In this document: in pieces, positions 34,559 through 42,674 of the stretch
How the letters are laid out: the number at the start of each line of letters is the position of its first letter
Position numbering within the stretch: the first letter of the stretch is position 1
NCBI GenBank assembly: GCA_026418055.1
Contig: JAOACB010000008.1
Coordinates: 1 to 64,000, forward strand
Source: Fimbriimonadales bacterium
GTDB lineage: Bacteria; Armatimonadota; Fimbriimonadia; Fimbriimonadales; Fimbriimonadaceae
Length of the DNA: 64,000 bases
Direction: 5' to 3'
Translations under genes and position numbers: made by a program
Notes under the pieces: generated by a model
The model's database searches: none
What the model saw: the letters and a program-made list of their open reading frames with translations, nothing else
What the model was told of the DNA's origin: nothing

Positions 34559-35383
34559 GTGGGCTTCTGGAAGCGTCGGCGCACGGAAGGCGGCTCCTCG
34601 GAGGAATCCGAGGAGCTGCGTCTGTCGTTGGGAGACCATCTCGAGGAGCTGAGGGTCCGCATCGTCCGCAGCCTGCTGTGGCTCGTGGCGGGCTGGGTGG
34701 TCGGCTGGCAGATCCAGCCGTGGCTCTACCAGGAGCTCAACCGGATGATCGTCGCGAACGTGACCGGCCCCGGCGTGGACTACAAGGAGGTGTTCCGCAA
34801 CGCCACGGAGCCGTTCATGCTCAAGTTCCGTTTGAGCTTCCTGATCGGGCTGATCCTGGCGTTCCCGTTCATCGTGCTGCAGCTGTGGGGCTTCGTCGAG
34901 CCGGGGCTGAGGCCGCACGAGAGCCGCCCGATCAAGCGGCTGGCGCCGGTCAGCGTGCTGCTGTTCGCCATGGGCGTGTTCTTCTGCTGGATCATCCTGC
35001 CCAGAGCCTTCCGATGGTTCGTGGGCTACCTGGCGGAGTTCCCCGGCACTTCGCTGTACCAGGAGCCGGGCACGCTGGTGTTCTTCGTGCTGAAGATGCT
35101 CCTGGCCTTCGGTTTCGGTTTCCAGCTGCCGCTCGTGGTGTTCCTGCTGGGCAAGGTGGGCCTGCTGGAGCCCGCCACGCTGATGCGGTACTGGAGGCAG
35201 GCCGCGGTGGCGATCTTCACGATGTCGGCGATCGTGACGCCGAGCAACGACGCGTTCAGCATGCTGATGATGGCCGTGCCGTTGACGGCGCTGTTCGCCG
35301 TCAGCGTTTGGGCGATCCGCCTCACCACCCGCAACCGGCGCTCCGAGCCCGAAGAGGCGGAGCCCGCGGAACAGTCGCCGTGA
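34559..35383 (+). CDS. tatC: Twin-arginine translocase subunit TatC
   Basis: A 274-residue polytopic inner-membrane protein with six helices. The N-terminal cytoplasmic motif LGDHLEELRVRIVRS at about residues 24-38 is the TatC signal-peptide binding site, and FRNATEPFMLKFRLSF (the conserved Glu loop) and FVEPGLRPHESR follow. TatC recognises twin-arginine signal peptides with TatA/B, which are not in the window. GTG start at 34559. The stop overlaps the helicase start (GTGA). Confidence 0.93.
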   Translation: MGFWKRRRTEGGSSEESEELRLSLGDHLEELRVRIVRSLLWLVAGWVVGWQIQPWLYQELNRMIVANVTGPGVDYKEVFRNATEPFMLKFRLSFLIGLILAFPFIVLQLWGFVEPGLRPHESRPIKRLAPVSVLLFAMGVFFCWIILPRAFRWFVGYLAEFPGTSLYQEPGTLVFFVLKMLLAFGFGFQLPLVVFLLGKVGLLEPATLMRYWRQAAVAIFTMSAIVTPSNDAFSMLMMAVPLTALFAVSVWAIRLTTRNRRSEPEEAEPAEQSP

Positions 35384-37647
35384 GCCTCGAGGCGTTCGTT
35401 CGGGACGTGCGGGACCGGGGAATCCTGGGGGTTCCCGCCCAGAGGGTCGTGGAGGTTCCGCCGCAGAGCCCGGTGTACGGCGAGCTGTCGGCGCGTTTGA
35501 GGCCCTCCACCGCCGAGGCCCTGGCTCGCGCGGGGATCGGTAGGCTCTACCGCCACCAGGCGGCCGCGATCGACGCCGCGCTGGGTGGCCGGGACGTGGT
35601 GCTGGCCACCGGAACGAACAGCGGCAAGTCTCTAGCCTACCAGGTTCCCGCTCTCGAGGCCCTTGCGGGCGAGCCTTCGGCGCGGGCGCTGCTGCTGTTC
35701 CCGACCAAGGCGCTCGCGCAGGATCAGCTGGGCAAGCTGCAGTCGCTGGCGCCGCCCGGCGTGCACTGCGCCACGTACGACGGCGACACCCCGCCCCAGC
35801 ACCGCGCGGCGATCCGGAGGAACGCGCACGTCGTGCTCACGAACCCCGACATGCTGCACGTCGGGATCCTGCCGAACCACGACCTGTGGGGCAAGTTTCT
35901 CAAGTCGCTGCGGCTGATCGTTCTGGACGAGATGCACGTGTACCGAGGGGTGTTCGGCTCGCACGTGGCCTCGGTGCTGTGGCGGCTGCTGCGGCTGTGC
36001 GAGTGGTACGGATCCCGGCCGCAGATCGTGGCGGCCAGCGCGACCATCGCCAACCCGCTCCGCGCGTTCTGGCTGTTGACCGGCCGCCAGGCCCAGCTGG
36101 TCCGGGACGACGCGTCGGTCAAGGGCAGGCGGTGGTTCGTGTTCTGGAGCCCTCCGATCGTGGACGGCGAGATGGAGCGCAGCCCTTCGGTGGCCACAGC
36201 CTGGCTGCTGGCGGCGCTCGCGTCGGCGGGCATCCGGACCTTGGCGTTCTCGCGGTCCCGGGGCGGCGCGGAGGTGGTGCTGCGCAGGGCCCGCAGGGCG
36301 GCGGCCTCGTCGGGCCTGCTGGATCCCTCCAAGCTCGAGTCGTACCGCGCGGGTTACTCGCCCGCGGAGCGCCGGCAGATCGAGCAGGCGCTGTTCCGGG
36401 GCGACGTGCTGGGGCTGTCGTCCACCAACGCGATGGAGCTCGGGGTCGACGTGGGGGGCTTGGACGCCGTCATCCTGAACGGCTATCCGGGCTCCGTGGC
36501 CAGCTTCTGGCAGCAGGCTGGCCGCGCGGGCAGGGGTGGGCGCGACGGCCTGGTGCTGTTCGTGGCGCACGCCGACGCTTTGGACCAGTTCCTGTGCCGC
36601 GAGCCGGAGCGGCTGCTGCAGGCCGAGTCGGAGTCGGTGGCGCTCAATCCCGAGAACCCCGTGATCCTGGGACGCCAGCTGTGTTGCGCGGCCCACGAGC
36701 GGCCTCTGTCGCCCTCGGAGCTGGCGGAGCGCGGCGAGTCGGCCCTGCGAACCGCCGAGGAGCTGGAGCAGGAGGGGTCCCTGCGCTTCACCGCGGGGCG
36801 GTTCTTCCATCCGCGGCACGAGCCTCCGGCCCAGTCGGTGGACATCCGCGGAGCCGGGGGCGACCAGGTGGTGCTGCTGGCCGGGGGCCAGCCGATCGGA
36901 ACGATGGAGACCTGGAGGGCCCCCAGGCAGGCCCACCCTGGGGCGGTGTACCTGCATCGGGACGCCGTCTACGAGTGCGTGGAGCTGAACCTGGAGGCTC
37001 GGGTGGCTCGCCTCGAGCCCAGCGACACCGGGATGCTCACGCAGGCCCTGGCGCAAACGTCGATCGAGATCCTGGCGGAGTCGGACGCCGGGCCTTGGGG
37101 GCCATGGACCGCGAAGATCGGGGCGTTGCGCGTCACCGACCAGGTGGTGGGCTACCGCTACTACCCGTTCGAAGGCAGCGGGCCCCAGGGCGAGCTCCCG
37201 CTGGACCTGCCGCCGACGAGCTACGAGACGATCGGCGTTTGGCTGGAGATGCCGCCCCTGGAGGAGCCGGAGACGGTGGGAGCGCTGCACGGCCTCGAGC
37301 ACGCGCTGCTGGCGGTCGGTCCGCTTCTGGCGGGATGCGACCGGGCCGACCTGGGCAGCTCGTGGTACACGGTGTTTCCGGAAACGATGCGGGCGGAGCT
37401 GTTCGTGTTCGACCAGATTCCCGGCGGCGTCGGCCTCTGCACCGAGCTGTTCCACCAGCGCGCGGCCTGGGCGTCGGCGGCCGCGCAGCTGCTGTCGGCC
37501 TGCCGCTGCGCCGAGGGATGCCCGGCCTGCCTGCTGAGTCCGCGATGCCCGGCGTCCAACGCGAGCCTGAGCAAGGCTGGCGCGGTCAGCCTGTTGCGGC
37601 GATTGCTGGAGGGTGGAGGCGCCGGGCGGATTCGAACCGCCGAATGA
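35380..37647 (+). CDS. mrfA: MrfA/Hrq1-type DExH-box DNA helicase
   Basis: A 755-residue SF2 helicase. The Q-like motif ends in LYRHQAAAID, Walker A is at 77-84 (ATGTNSGKS), and the Walker B variant DEMH is at 183-186 in DEMHVYRGVFGSH, the family signature. Motif III is SATI, and motif VI is QQAGRAGRGG. The C-terminal DUF1998 zinc cluster has C708, C710, C714, C717 and C723. In Bacillus, MrfA with MrfB repairs mitomycin damage; no MrfB-like nuclease was recognised next to it. GTG start overlapping the tatC stop. The last 34 bases lie antisense inside tRNA-Cys, so the final residues GRIRTAE are encoded by the tRNA complement. Confidence 0.9.
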   Translation: MSLEAFVRDVRDRGILGVPAQRVVEVPPQSPVYGELSARLRPSTAEALARAGIGRLYRHQAAAIDAALGGRDVVLATGTNSGKSLAYQVPALEALAGEPSARALLLFPTKALAQDQLGKLQSLAPPGVHCATYDGDTPPQHRAAIRRNAHVVLTNPDMLHVGILPNHDLWGKFLKSLRLIVLDEMHVYRGVFGSHVASVLWRLLRLCEWYGSRPQIVAASATIANPLRAFWLLTGRQAQLVRDDASVKGRRWFVFWSPPIVDGEMERSPSVATAWLLAALASAGIRTLAFSRSRGGAEVVLRRARRAAASSGLLDPSKLESYRAGYSPAERRQIEQALFRGDVLGLSSTNAMELGVDVGGLDAVILNGYPGSVASFWQQAGRAGRGGRDGLVLFVAHADALDQFLCREPERLLQAESESVALNPENPVILGRQLCCAAHERPLSPSELAERGESALRTAEELEQEGSLRFTAGRFFHPRHEPPAQSVDIRGAGGDQVVLLAGGQPIGTMETWRAPRQAHPGAVYLHRDAVYECVELNLEARVARLEPSDTGMLTQALAQTSIEILAESDAGPWGPWTAKIGALRVTDQVVGYRYYPFEGSGPQGELPLDLPPTSYETIGVWLEMPPLEEPETVGALHGLEHALLAVGPLLAGCDRADLGSSWYTVFPETMRAELFVFDQIPGGVGLCTELFHQRAAWASAAAQLLSACRCAEGCPACLLSPRCPASNASLSKAGAVSLLRRLLEGGGAGRIRTAE

Positions 37648-37689
37648 GGGTTTTGCAGACCCTTCCCTTAACCACTTGGGTACGACGCC
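37614..37689 (-). tRNA. tRNA-Cys (GCA)
   Basis: On the minus strand: acceptor GGCGTCG pairs with CGGCGCC, anticodon loop CTGCAAA lies in the stem AGGGT/ACCCT, the T arm GGCGG-TTCGAAT-CCGCC is intact, and the encoded CCA is at 37616-37614. Its 3' half overlaps the helicase gene on the opposite strand. Confidence 0.95.
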
Positions 37690-37702
37690 CCTCTGGAGAC
37701 GT

Positions 37703-38059
37703 TTATACCCCGAACGGTCCTTCCTGGAGCAGCTCGTCGTGGGCGAGGAAGAAGCTCTGGGTCTGCTCTCCGGGCCGGTAGAACACCACGCCGGCAGGCA
37801 CGCCGTCCAGCACCCAGGCCGCCACCTCGCGGGCGTCGGCTTCGGGAAGGGGCCTCTCGTCGGGCCTCCACACCATCAGGTGCAACAGGTCGTCCTCTCC
37901 CTCGAAGCGGTAGGCGAAGGGTCCCACGGAGCCGGAGAACGGGTCTGGGCCTCCGGGCTTCGGCATGGGGATGCGCCGGTCGGCCCGAACGGCCTCGCGG
38001 ATCGAGCCGAGGATCCGATCGCGCTCGGCGATCTCATCGGGTGTGGCGTCGATGGCCAT
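37703..38059 (-). CDS. Small conserved-looking protein between two tRNA genes
   Basis: A 118-residue acidic soluble protein, no signal peptide and no membrane segment. It opens with a charged helix (TPDEIAERDRILGSIREAV), and its C-terminal half alternates strands and helices (FAYRFEGEDDLLHLMVWR, AAWVLDGVPAGVVFYRPGEQTQSFFLAHDELL). I do not recognise the family. Its ATG is 16 nt downstream of tRNA-Ser and its stop 13 nt upstream of tRNA-Cys on the same strand, so it is probably transcribed with both tRNAs and released by tRNA processing. No Shine-Dalgarno site is obvious. Confidence 0.6.
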   Translation of the reverse strand: MAIDATPDEIAERDRILGSIREAVRADRRIPMPKPGGPDPFSGSVGPFAYRFEGEDDLLHLMVWRPDERPLPEADAREVAAWVLDGVPAGVVFYRPGEQTQSFFLAHDELLQEGPFGV

Positions 38060-38075
38060 GGCGGGTGGAGAGGGC

Positions 38076-38167
38076 TGGCGGAGCGGGTGGGATTCGAACC
38101 CACGACCCGGCTTTCACCGAGTACGCGATTTCCAGTCGCGCTCCTTAGACCACTCGGACACCACTCC
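38076..38167 (-). tRNA. tRNA-Ser (GGA)
   Basis: On the minus strand: acceptor GGAGTGG pairs with CCGCTCC, anticodon loop CTGGAAA, long variable arm, T loop TTCGAAT, encoded CCA at 38078-38076. Confidence 0.95.
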
Positions 38168-38178
38168 GCGCCAAGGCT

Positions 38179-38184
38179 ATTATG
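38179..38184 (-). promoter_or_regulatory. -10 CATAAT of the tRNA-Ser/tRNA-Cys unit
   Basis: CATAAT on the minus strand ends 11 nt before the tRNA-Ser 5' end. Confidence 0.5.
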
Positions 38185-38619
38185 GCCGATCGGGGCGGCG
38201 CCATCGCACAGCCCGGGTCCCCCGAGCCGGCTGTCTCGGTCGGCCCGGCGGCGGGTCCGAACGCCTGCCGCGGTCGGGGTTGCCGTCGCCTGCGCGCTGG
38301 GTCCGTCGCGTCGGCAGGACGCGCGCAGCCGCCCCCTGCCGGGCGAGTTGGGAGAGGGAACCGGGAGCGCCTCGAAAGGGCGCCGATCGCCGGATGTCGG
38401 AAGCCCTCGCCGCGCAGACCTTGGCAGGCGCGGGGAGCCGCGGGCAGGGTGGCGATCGCGAGGACCCTCTCCTTGCGCGCGGGGCCGTTCGGCGTGCTTT
38501 CCGCCCGAGGTTGGGTTCGGACGCCCCGCGTGCGCGGAAACAGCCTGGGGCTTGGCGCGGAGATTTCAGGCTAACTTGTTAACCTGGGAGGCCGGGCGTT
38601 CGGACTCCTTCAAGGAAAG
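38185..38619. other. Gene-less stretch of about 430 bp
   Basis: Frames here give only Arg/Gly/Pro-rich translations with no recognisable motif. No tRNA, RNase P, tmRNA or SRP RNA signature was found. A near-palindrome around AACTTGTT at 38568-38585 (arms AGGCTAAC and GTTAACCT, one mismatch) is the only AT-rich feature and might be an operator. Confidence 0.5.
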
Positions 38620-38647
38620 GGGGACCCGGGCTTGCGCCCGGGTCCCC
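38620..38647 (-). terminator. Terminator-like hairpin after the lipoprotein gene
   Basis: A perfect 12-bp stem (GGGGACCCGGGC) with a TTGC loop; on the minus strand it is followed by CCTTTCCTT. Confidence 0.55.
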
Positions 38648-38674
38648 GCTCGTCGCGGCCTGTGGTCGGACGAC

Positions 38675-38911
38675 TCACTTGGGGGCCGGGGGTGCGGCGC
38701 CCCCTTGCCCCTGCATGAAGGCTTTCACGCGCTCGCGGTGCTCCGGCGGGACCTTGTTCAGGTCGAGGCCGCCCTTGCCCGCCTGGATGGCGTCCTCCAT
38801 CTTCTTCTGCTCCTCGGCGGACAATTCCGAGCCGCCCCCTGAGCAACCCGCGGCGAGCGCCGCGATCAGCGCGACCAGCACCGACATCCTTATCGCCAGC
38901 ATTCTGTCCAT
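38675..38911 (-). CDS. Small lipoprotein
   Basis: A 78-residue protein whose signal peptide ends in the lipobox LAAG-C at Cys23 (MSVLVALIAALAAGC). The mature ~55 residues are hydrophilic: SAEEQKKMEDAIQAGKGGLDLNKVPPEHRERVKAFM, ending in an Ala/Pro tail. The PPEHRERV segment recurs in small armatimonad lipoproteins as far as I can recall, but no function is known. It lies 19 nt after the pseudopilin stop, likely the same transcript. ATG at 38902 is an equally good start, with AGAGG nine bases upstream. Confidence 0.7.
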   Translation of the reverse strand: MDRMLAIRMSVLVALIAALAAGCSGGGSELSAEEQKKMEDAIQAGKGGLDLNKVPPEHRERVKAFMQGQGGAAPPAPK

Positions 38912-38930
38912 CCTCTAGGATCGCTGCGGA

Positions 38931-39770
38931 TCAGTTCCGCAGAGCGTCCCACATGTTGTCGCCGGGCCGGGCCAGAGGATCCGGATTGGTGCCCACGGGG
39001 TTCATGGCCTTGGCGTGGCCGTCGGCGAACACCATGTTCGCGGAGTTGTTGACCACGGACACGGACCCTTCGCGCCCGAACGGCCAGGCCGCCGTGTTGC
39101 TCATCAGGCCGCTGGGCGTTGCCGCGCACTGATCCTGGTAGTAGTCGTTGTTGCCGTCGGGAACCCACAGGAACACGTTGGTGGGCCAGATGTAGGCGTA
39201 GTTGCCTCCCAGCCAAGCCGGGTGGGGCGGGCACTTGCGCACGTCGGCCGAGTACTTCGGCGCCAGCATGATCGTCGACGCGGGGTTGGTGACGGCGGTG
39301 GTGGACATGCCCGCGCCCGGTGTGAACCAAGAGAAGCCGGCCCACCCGTCGCTCCTCAACCCGAAGATGCCGCGGGAGACGTTGTCGGGGTTGACTCCTC
39401 CGCCGAACACCGCGTTGGCGCCCCAAGAGATCCACGGGCCGGTCCAGCTCGAGTTGTCGCCGCTGGTGATGCCGGAATCGAGGGGCGAGCGGAAGATGCC
39501 CAGGTTCTTCACGTACGGGAACAGACGGGGGACCCAGTGCTTCGTGGTGAGGTCACCGGCGAAGTCGTAAAGGTGGGTGGTCGGGAACACGTCGTCGTAG
39601 TCGGCGGAGTACATGAGCGCGGAGAGGCCGAGCTGCTTGACGTTGGACAGCTCCGACGCCTTCTTGGCAGAGACCTTGGCCTGGGCGAAGACCGGGAACA
39701 GGATCGCGGCCAGGATCGCGATGATGGCGATGACCACGAGCAACTCAATCAGCGTGAACGCTTTTCGCAT
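38931..39770 (-). CDS. Type II secretion-like pseudopilin, H-X9-DG class
   Basis: A 279-residue protein with a type IV prepilin signature at residues 4-11 (AFTLIELL) and a hydrophobic helix continuing [21 protein letters not shown]. Next is the [22 protein letters not shown] block and a C-terminal [14 protein letters not shown], the H-X9-DG motif. It would be processed by PilD and packed through its helix in the inner membrane. TAGAAT (39818-39813 on the minus strand) and GGAGG seven bases before the ATG give promoter and ribosome site. The same class is at 4096; these two are not close copies. Confidence 0.9.
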   Translation of the reverse strand: MRKAFTLIELLVVIAIIAILAAILFPVFAQAKVSAKKASELSNVKQLGLSALMYSADYDDVFPTTHLYDFAGDLTTKHWVPRLFPYVKNLGIFRSPLDSGITSGDNSSWTGPWISWGANAVFGGGVNPDNVSRGIFGLRSDGWAGFSWFTPGAGMSTTAVTNPASTIMLAPKYSADVRKCPPHPAWLGGNYAYIWPTNVFLWVPDGNNDYYQDQCAATPSGLMSNTAAWPFGREGSVSVVNNSANMVFADGHAKAMNPVGTNPDPLARPGDNMWDALRN

Positions 39771-39812
39771 CGAATGACCTCCGTTGGCTGAACGCTTCGT
39801 AGCGTCGCCTCC

Positions 39813-39818
39813 ATTCTA
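39813..39818 (-). promoter_or_regulatory. -10 TAGAAT of the pseudopilin gene
   Basis: TAGAAT on the minus strand is about 42 nt before the ATG; the leader holds a short hairpin ACGCT-ACGA-AGCGT and a GGAGG site. The remainder of 39771-39895 shows nothing else. Confidence 0.5.
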
Positions 39819-39895
39819 CATCAGAAAAAGAAAAACGCGTTCACCCATATCCCGACCTGAAGGAAACGACACCCCAGAGGGGGTCCTTCGCCCCG

Positions 39896-40855
39896 TCAGC
39901 GGGACTCGAGCAGCAGGCCCAGCGTGTGGTAGCGACGAGCCACCCGGAAGCCGTGGGCTCCGTAGTAGCGCTCCAGCGTCGTCCAGTCGATGATCGTGCG
40001 GCGCGCCCCGCGATCGCGCAGGCCCTCCAGCGAGGCGGAGAGCAGGGCGTCGCCCAAGCCCCGGCCGCGCAGGCCCCGGGACACGCCGATCGGCCCCAGG
40101 GCTCCCCAGCGTTCGCCCAGGTCCAAGTGCCACACGGCGCCGCACACCGGCAGGCGGTGCGTCCAATCCTGGGTGTGGGCGAACCCGTTCACCTGTCCGT
40201 TCACCCACAGCGCGTACACGAAGTCGGAGCGGCCCTCCTCGGCGATCTTGTTCAGCACGTCGTAGGTCCAGCGTCCGGGGAACTCGCGCTGCAGGAACGC
40301 CTCCAGCGCGCCGACCTCGTCCGGCTCTACGGGCCGAACCTCGGCGCCTTCGCGCTCCAAGGCCTCCAGGGTGCCGGGCTTCGGGCGATAGTCGGCAAGG
40401 TCCCTCTCGAGGTCCACCTCGACCCCTCGCTCCTGGAAGCCTTCGACCTCCAGGAACGAGCGCAGCAGGGGGAAGTCCTCGGGGCATCCGGGGAAGAAGT
40501 GCCGGGAGTCCTGGCCGAACACCACCTTGTACACGCCCCGGTCCCTCAGCACGCGCTTGGACTGCGCCAGCAGGTCCACGCCGAGCTGCGGGTCGGTGAA
40601 GGCGATCGCGGAGATGTGGGCCTGGTCCGGGTCCGGGCCCGCGTACAGGGACGGGTTGGCGGACCTCTTGACGGCCACGAAGCCCAGCACGCCCTCGGGC
40701 CCGGTTTCGATGAACGAGGCGCCCCAGTCGAACACGGGCGACTCGACCGTGTTGCGTCGGATCATGGCGGCGTCCACGCGGTAGCGCCCGGGATAGAAGC
40801 GCGACCAGCAGTCGGCGAGCGCTCCAAAGTCGGCCTGCAGGAAGTCGATGCGCAT
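39896..40855 (-). CDS. Tandem GNAT-fold acetyltransferase
   Basis: A 319-residue protein of two GNAT-like halves. The first (1-~150) includes GPEGVLGFVAVKR and AHISAIAFTDPQLGVDLL but a poor acetyl-CoA loop. The second (~160-319) has the acetyl-CoA motif as GPIGVSRGLRGRGLGDALL, followed by WTTLERYYGAHGFRVARRY. The C-terminal half is the likely active domain. Substrate unknown. The ATG overlaps the stop of the upstream gene (TGATG), so it is cotranslated with the next two genes. Confidence 0.8.
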   Translation of the reverse strand: MRIDFLQADFGALADCWSRFYPGRYRVDAAMIRRNTVESPVFDWGASFIETGPEGVLGFVAVKRSANPSLYAGPDPDQAHISAIAFTDPQLGVDLLAQSKRVLRDRGVYKVVFGQDSRHFFPGCPEDFPLLRSFLEVEGFQERGVEVDLERDLADYRPKPGTLEALEREGAEVRPVEPDEVGALEAFLQREFPGRWTYDVLNKIAEEGRSDFVYALWVNGQVNGFAHTQDWTHRLPVCGAVWHLDLGERWGALGPIGVSRGLRGRGLGDALLSASLEGLRDRGARRTIIDWTTLERYYGAHGFRVARRYHTLGLLLESR

Positions 40856-41322
40856 CACGGCTGACCCAGCAGCGCGCTCAGGTGGCGCCGGTAGAGCGCC
40901 ACGGCCGCGCGCATGCGCTCCAAGGTTTCGACGGTCGGGGCGCGGTCTCCTGCCAGCACCCTTGCCAGGGTGGTTGGGTGGAACAGCCGCTCGAAGTCGT
41001 CGGGAGGCGAGCCGAAACGGTGGCGGGGCGGCTCGGTCGGCAGGTAGGCCCCCAGCACTGGCTTGAGCGCTGGATAGGAGCGCAGCAGCGCCGGGCGGGC
41101 CCGGCGGTACCGCTCCTCGAGGCGGTCGTCGGGGCCTTGCGCAAGGGCGTCGCGCAACACCCCGTCCAGGCTCTCCCAGGCCCGCTCGAACTCGCGCAGG
41201 CTTTCCAGCCTCTGGCGCCGGGCGCGGCCCGCCTCGGCCGCCGGCGCTCGGCCGAGGCGGCGGCCGATCCAGGCGCGCTCCGCCCGTCGGCCCAGCGTCG
41301 GCCAAGCAGGAAACAGGCTCAA
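40855..41322 (-). CDS. Uncharacterised helical protein
   Basis: A 155-residue Arg/Leu/Ala-rich soluble helical protein with no signal peptide, membrane segment or recognised domain. Mid-protein it has LRSYPALKPVLGAYL and PPDDFERLFHPTTLARVLAGDRAPTVE, the last reminiscent of a helix-turn-helix/DNA-binding arrangement but not convincing. The TTG start at 41322 overlaps the DUF1844 stop (TTGA). It sits between DUF1844 and the GNAT gene in one operon. Function unknown. Confidence 0.55.
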   Translation of the reverse strand: MSLFPAWPTLGRRAERAWIGRRLGRAPAAEAGRARRQRLESLREFERAWESLDGVLRDALAQGPDDRLEERYRRARPALLRSYPALKPVLGAYLPTEPPRHRFGSPPDDFERLFHPTTLARVLAGDRAPTVETLERMRAAVALYRRHLSALLGQP

Positions 41323-41624
41323 CGTCCCTCCTCGCGGGCCTTCTCGACGAAGTTCAGCCGGAGGTCCCGAACCAGCGTGTGCACGCGCCGGCGGTCCTCC
41401 TCGTCGAGCTTGGCCTCGAGCAGCGAGGACAGGTGCGCCACCAGGTCGATGGCCACCTTGGCCTCATCCAGGTCCCGGTGCAACCCGCCGGTGATCGGGT
41501 CGGGATGCAGGCCCAGCTTCTGCCAGGCCACCGAGGCCAGCTGATCCACCATCACCGCCAGCAACGCGAAGACGCTGATCGGCTCCTTCGGAACGGATGC
41601 CTCCTCTTTCCTTTCTTCGCTCAT
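41319..41624 (-). CDS. DUF1844 domain protein
   Basis: A 101-residue protein. After a charged N-terminus it shows SVFALLAVMVDQLASVAWQKLG, then KVAIDLVAHLSSLLEAKLDEEDRRRVHTLVRDLRLNFVE, the DUF1844 pattern of a helix pair. This family is small, widespread in Acidobacteria, Armatimonadetes and relatives, and of unknown role. The ATG at 41624 is chosen because the longer frame upstream runs into the trxB promoter region; AAAGAG is a weak ribosome site. It heads the operon with the two genes downstream. Confidence 0.8.
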   Translation of the reverse strand: MSEERKEEASVPKEPISVFALLAVMVDQLASVAWQKLGLHPDPITGGLHRDLDEAKVAIDLVAHLSSLLEAKLDEEDRRRVHTLVRDLRLNFVEKAREEGR

Positions 41625-41694
41625 GGTTCTCTTTGAGGAAGGACGCTCCAGGCGGCTCGGAGGGATCCCGAAGGGACGCGAATCCGGCCGCGGG

Positions 41695-41700
41695 TAATCT
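41695..41700 (+). promoter_or_regulatory. -10-like TAATCT of trxB
   Basis: TAATCT is 18 nt before the ATG at 41719, and AGGAAAGG lies in the short leader. Confidence 0.5.
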
Positions 41701-41718
41701 GCCTCGCTAGGAAAGGAC

Positions 41719-42669
41719 ATGGCAGGAGAAGCGAGCATCCGCAACGTGGTGATCGTCGGGTCGGGGCCGGCCGGCTACACCGCCGCTCTGTACGCGGCCC
41801 GGGCGAACCTCGAGCCGCTGCTGTTCACGGGCCTGCAGCCCGGCGGCCAGCTGACCATCACCACCGAGGTGGAGAACTACCCGGGATTCGAGCACGGCGT
41901 GCAGGGGCCCGAGATGATGGAGATCTTCCGCCGGCAGGCCGAGCGGTTCGGCACCGAGGTCGTGATGGACCAGGTGGAGCAGGCGGATCTCAGCCAGAGG
42001 CCGTTCCGCCTGAGGACGATGGGTTCGGGAGAGGTGCTGGCCAGGACGCTGATCGTGGCGACCGGAGCCTCGGCCAAGTGGCTGGGTCTCGAGTCGGAGC
42101 AGACGTTCGGCGGCCACGGCGTGAGCGCGTGCGCCACGTGCGACGGGTTCTTCTTCCGCGGCAAGGTCGTGGCGGTGGTGGGGGGCGGCGACACCGCCAT
42201 GGAGGAGGCGAACTACCTGACGCGCCACGCGAGCAAGGTGTACGTCATCCACCGTCGCGACCAGTTCCGAGCCAGCAAGATCATGCAGAAGCGCGTGCTG
42301 AGCAACCCCAAGATCGAGGTGGTTTGGAACGCGGTGGTGGACGAGATTCTGGGCGAGCTGGAGCCCAAGCATGTGACGGGCGTGCGCCTGCGCAGCACCG
42401 TGGACGGGGCGCTGTGGGAGCTGCCGCTCGACGGCGTGTTCATCGCCATCGGCCACGCGCCAGCGACGGCCCTGTTCTCGGGGCAGCTGGAGATGGACGA
42501 GACCGGCTACATCCTGACCGAGCCGCACAGCACGAGGACGAGCGTGCCCGGGGTGTTCGCGGCGGGCGACGTGGCCGACAAGCACTACCGCCAGGCGGGG
42601 ACCGCCGCGGGCACCGGCTGCATGGCGGCCATCGACGCCGAGCGGTTCCTCGAGGCGGAGGGGTCGTAG
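41719..42669 (+). CDS. trxB: Thioredoxin reductase
   Basis: A 316-residue FAD/NADPH enzyme that reduces thioredoxin. FAD motif [20 protein letters not shown] is near the N-terminus, followed by [22 protein letters not shown]; the redox site CATC is at Cys138 and Cys141. The NADPH motif [16 protein letters not shown] and the second FAD motif [16 protein letters not shown] are present. It may serve the peroxiredoxin at 47412 and the thioredoxin-like protein at 6524. The next gene starts 5 nt after its stop. Confidence 0.95.
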   Translation: MAGEASIRNVVIVGSGPAGYTAALYAARANLEPLLFTGLQPGGQLTITTEVENYPGFEHGVQGPEMMEIFRRQAERFGTEVVMDQVEQADLSQRPFRLRTMGSGEVLARTLIVATGASAKWLGLESEQTFGGHGVSACATCDGFFFRGKVVAVVGGGDTAMEEANYLTRHASKVYVIHRRDQFRASKIMQKRVLSNPKIEVVWNAVVDEILGELEPKHVTGVRLRSTVDGALWELPLDGVFIAIGHAPATALFSGQLEMDETGYILTEPHSTRTSVPGVFAAGDVADKHYRQAGTAAGTGCMAAIDAERFLEAEGS

Positions 42670-42674
42670 GCGGG

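Noticed and set aside
38182-38574. 130-codon plus-strand frame in the gene-less stretch
   Set aside because: Its translation is low-complexity Gly/Arg/Pro/Ala with no domain, and no promoter or ribosome site precedes it.
38185-38619. RNase P RNA, tmRNA or SRP RNA
   Set aside because: None of the conserved core sequences of these RNAs was found on either strand.
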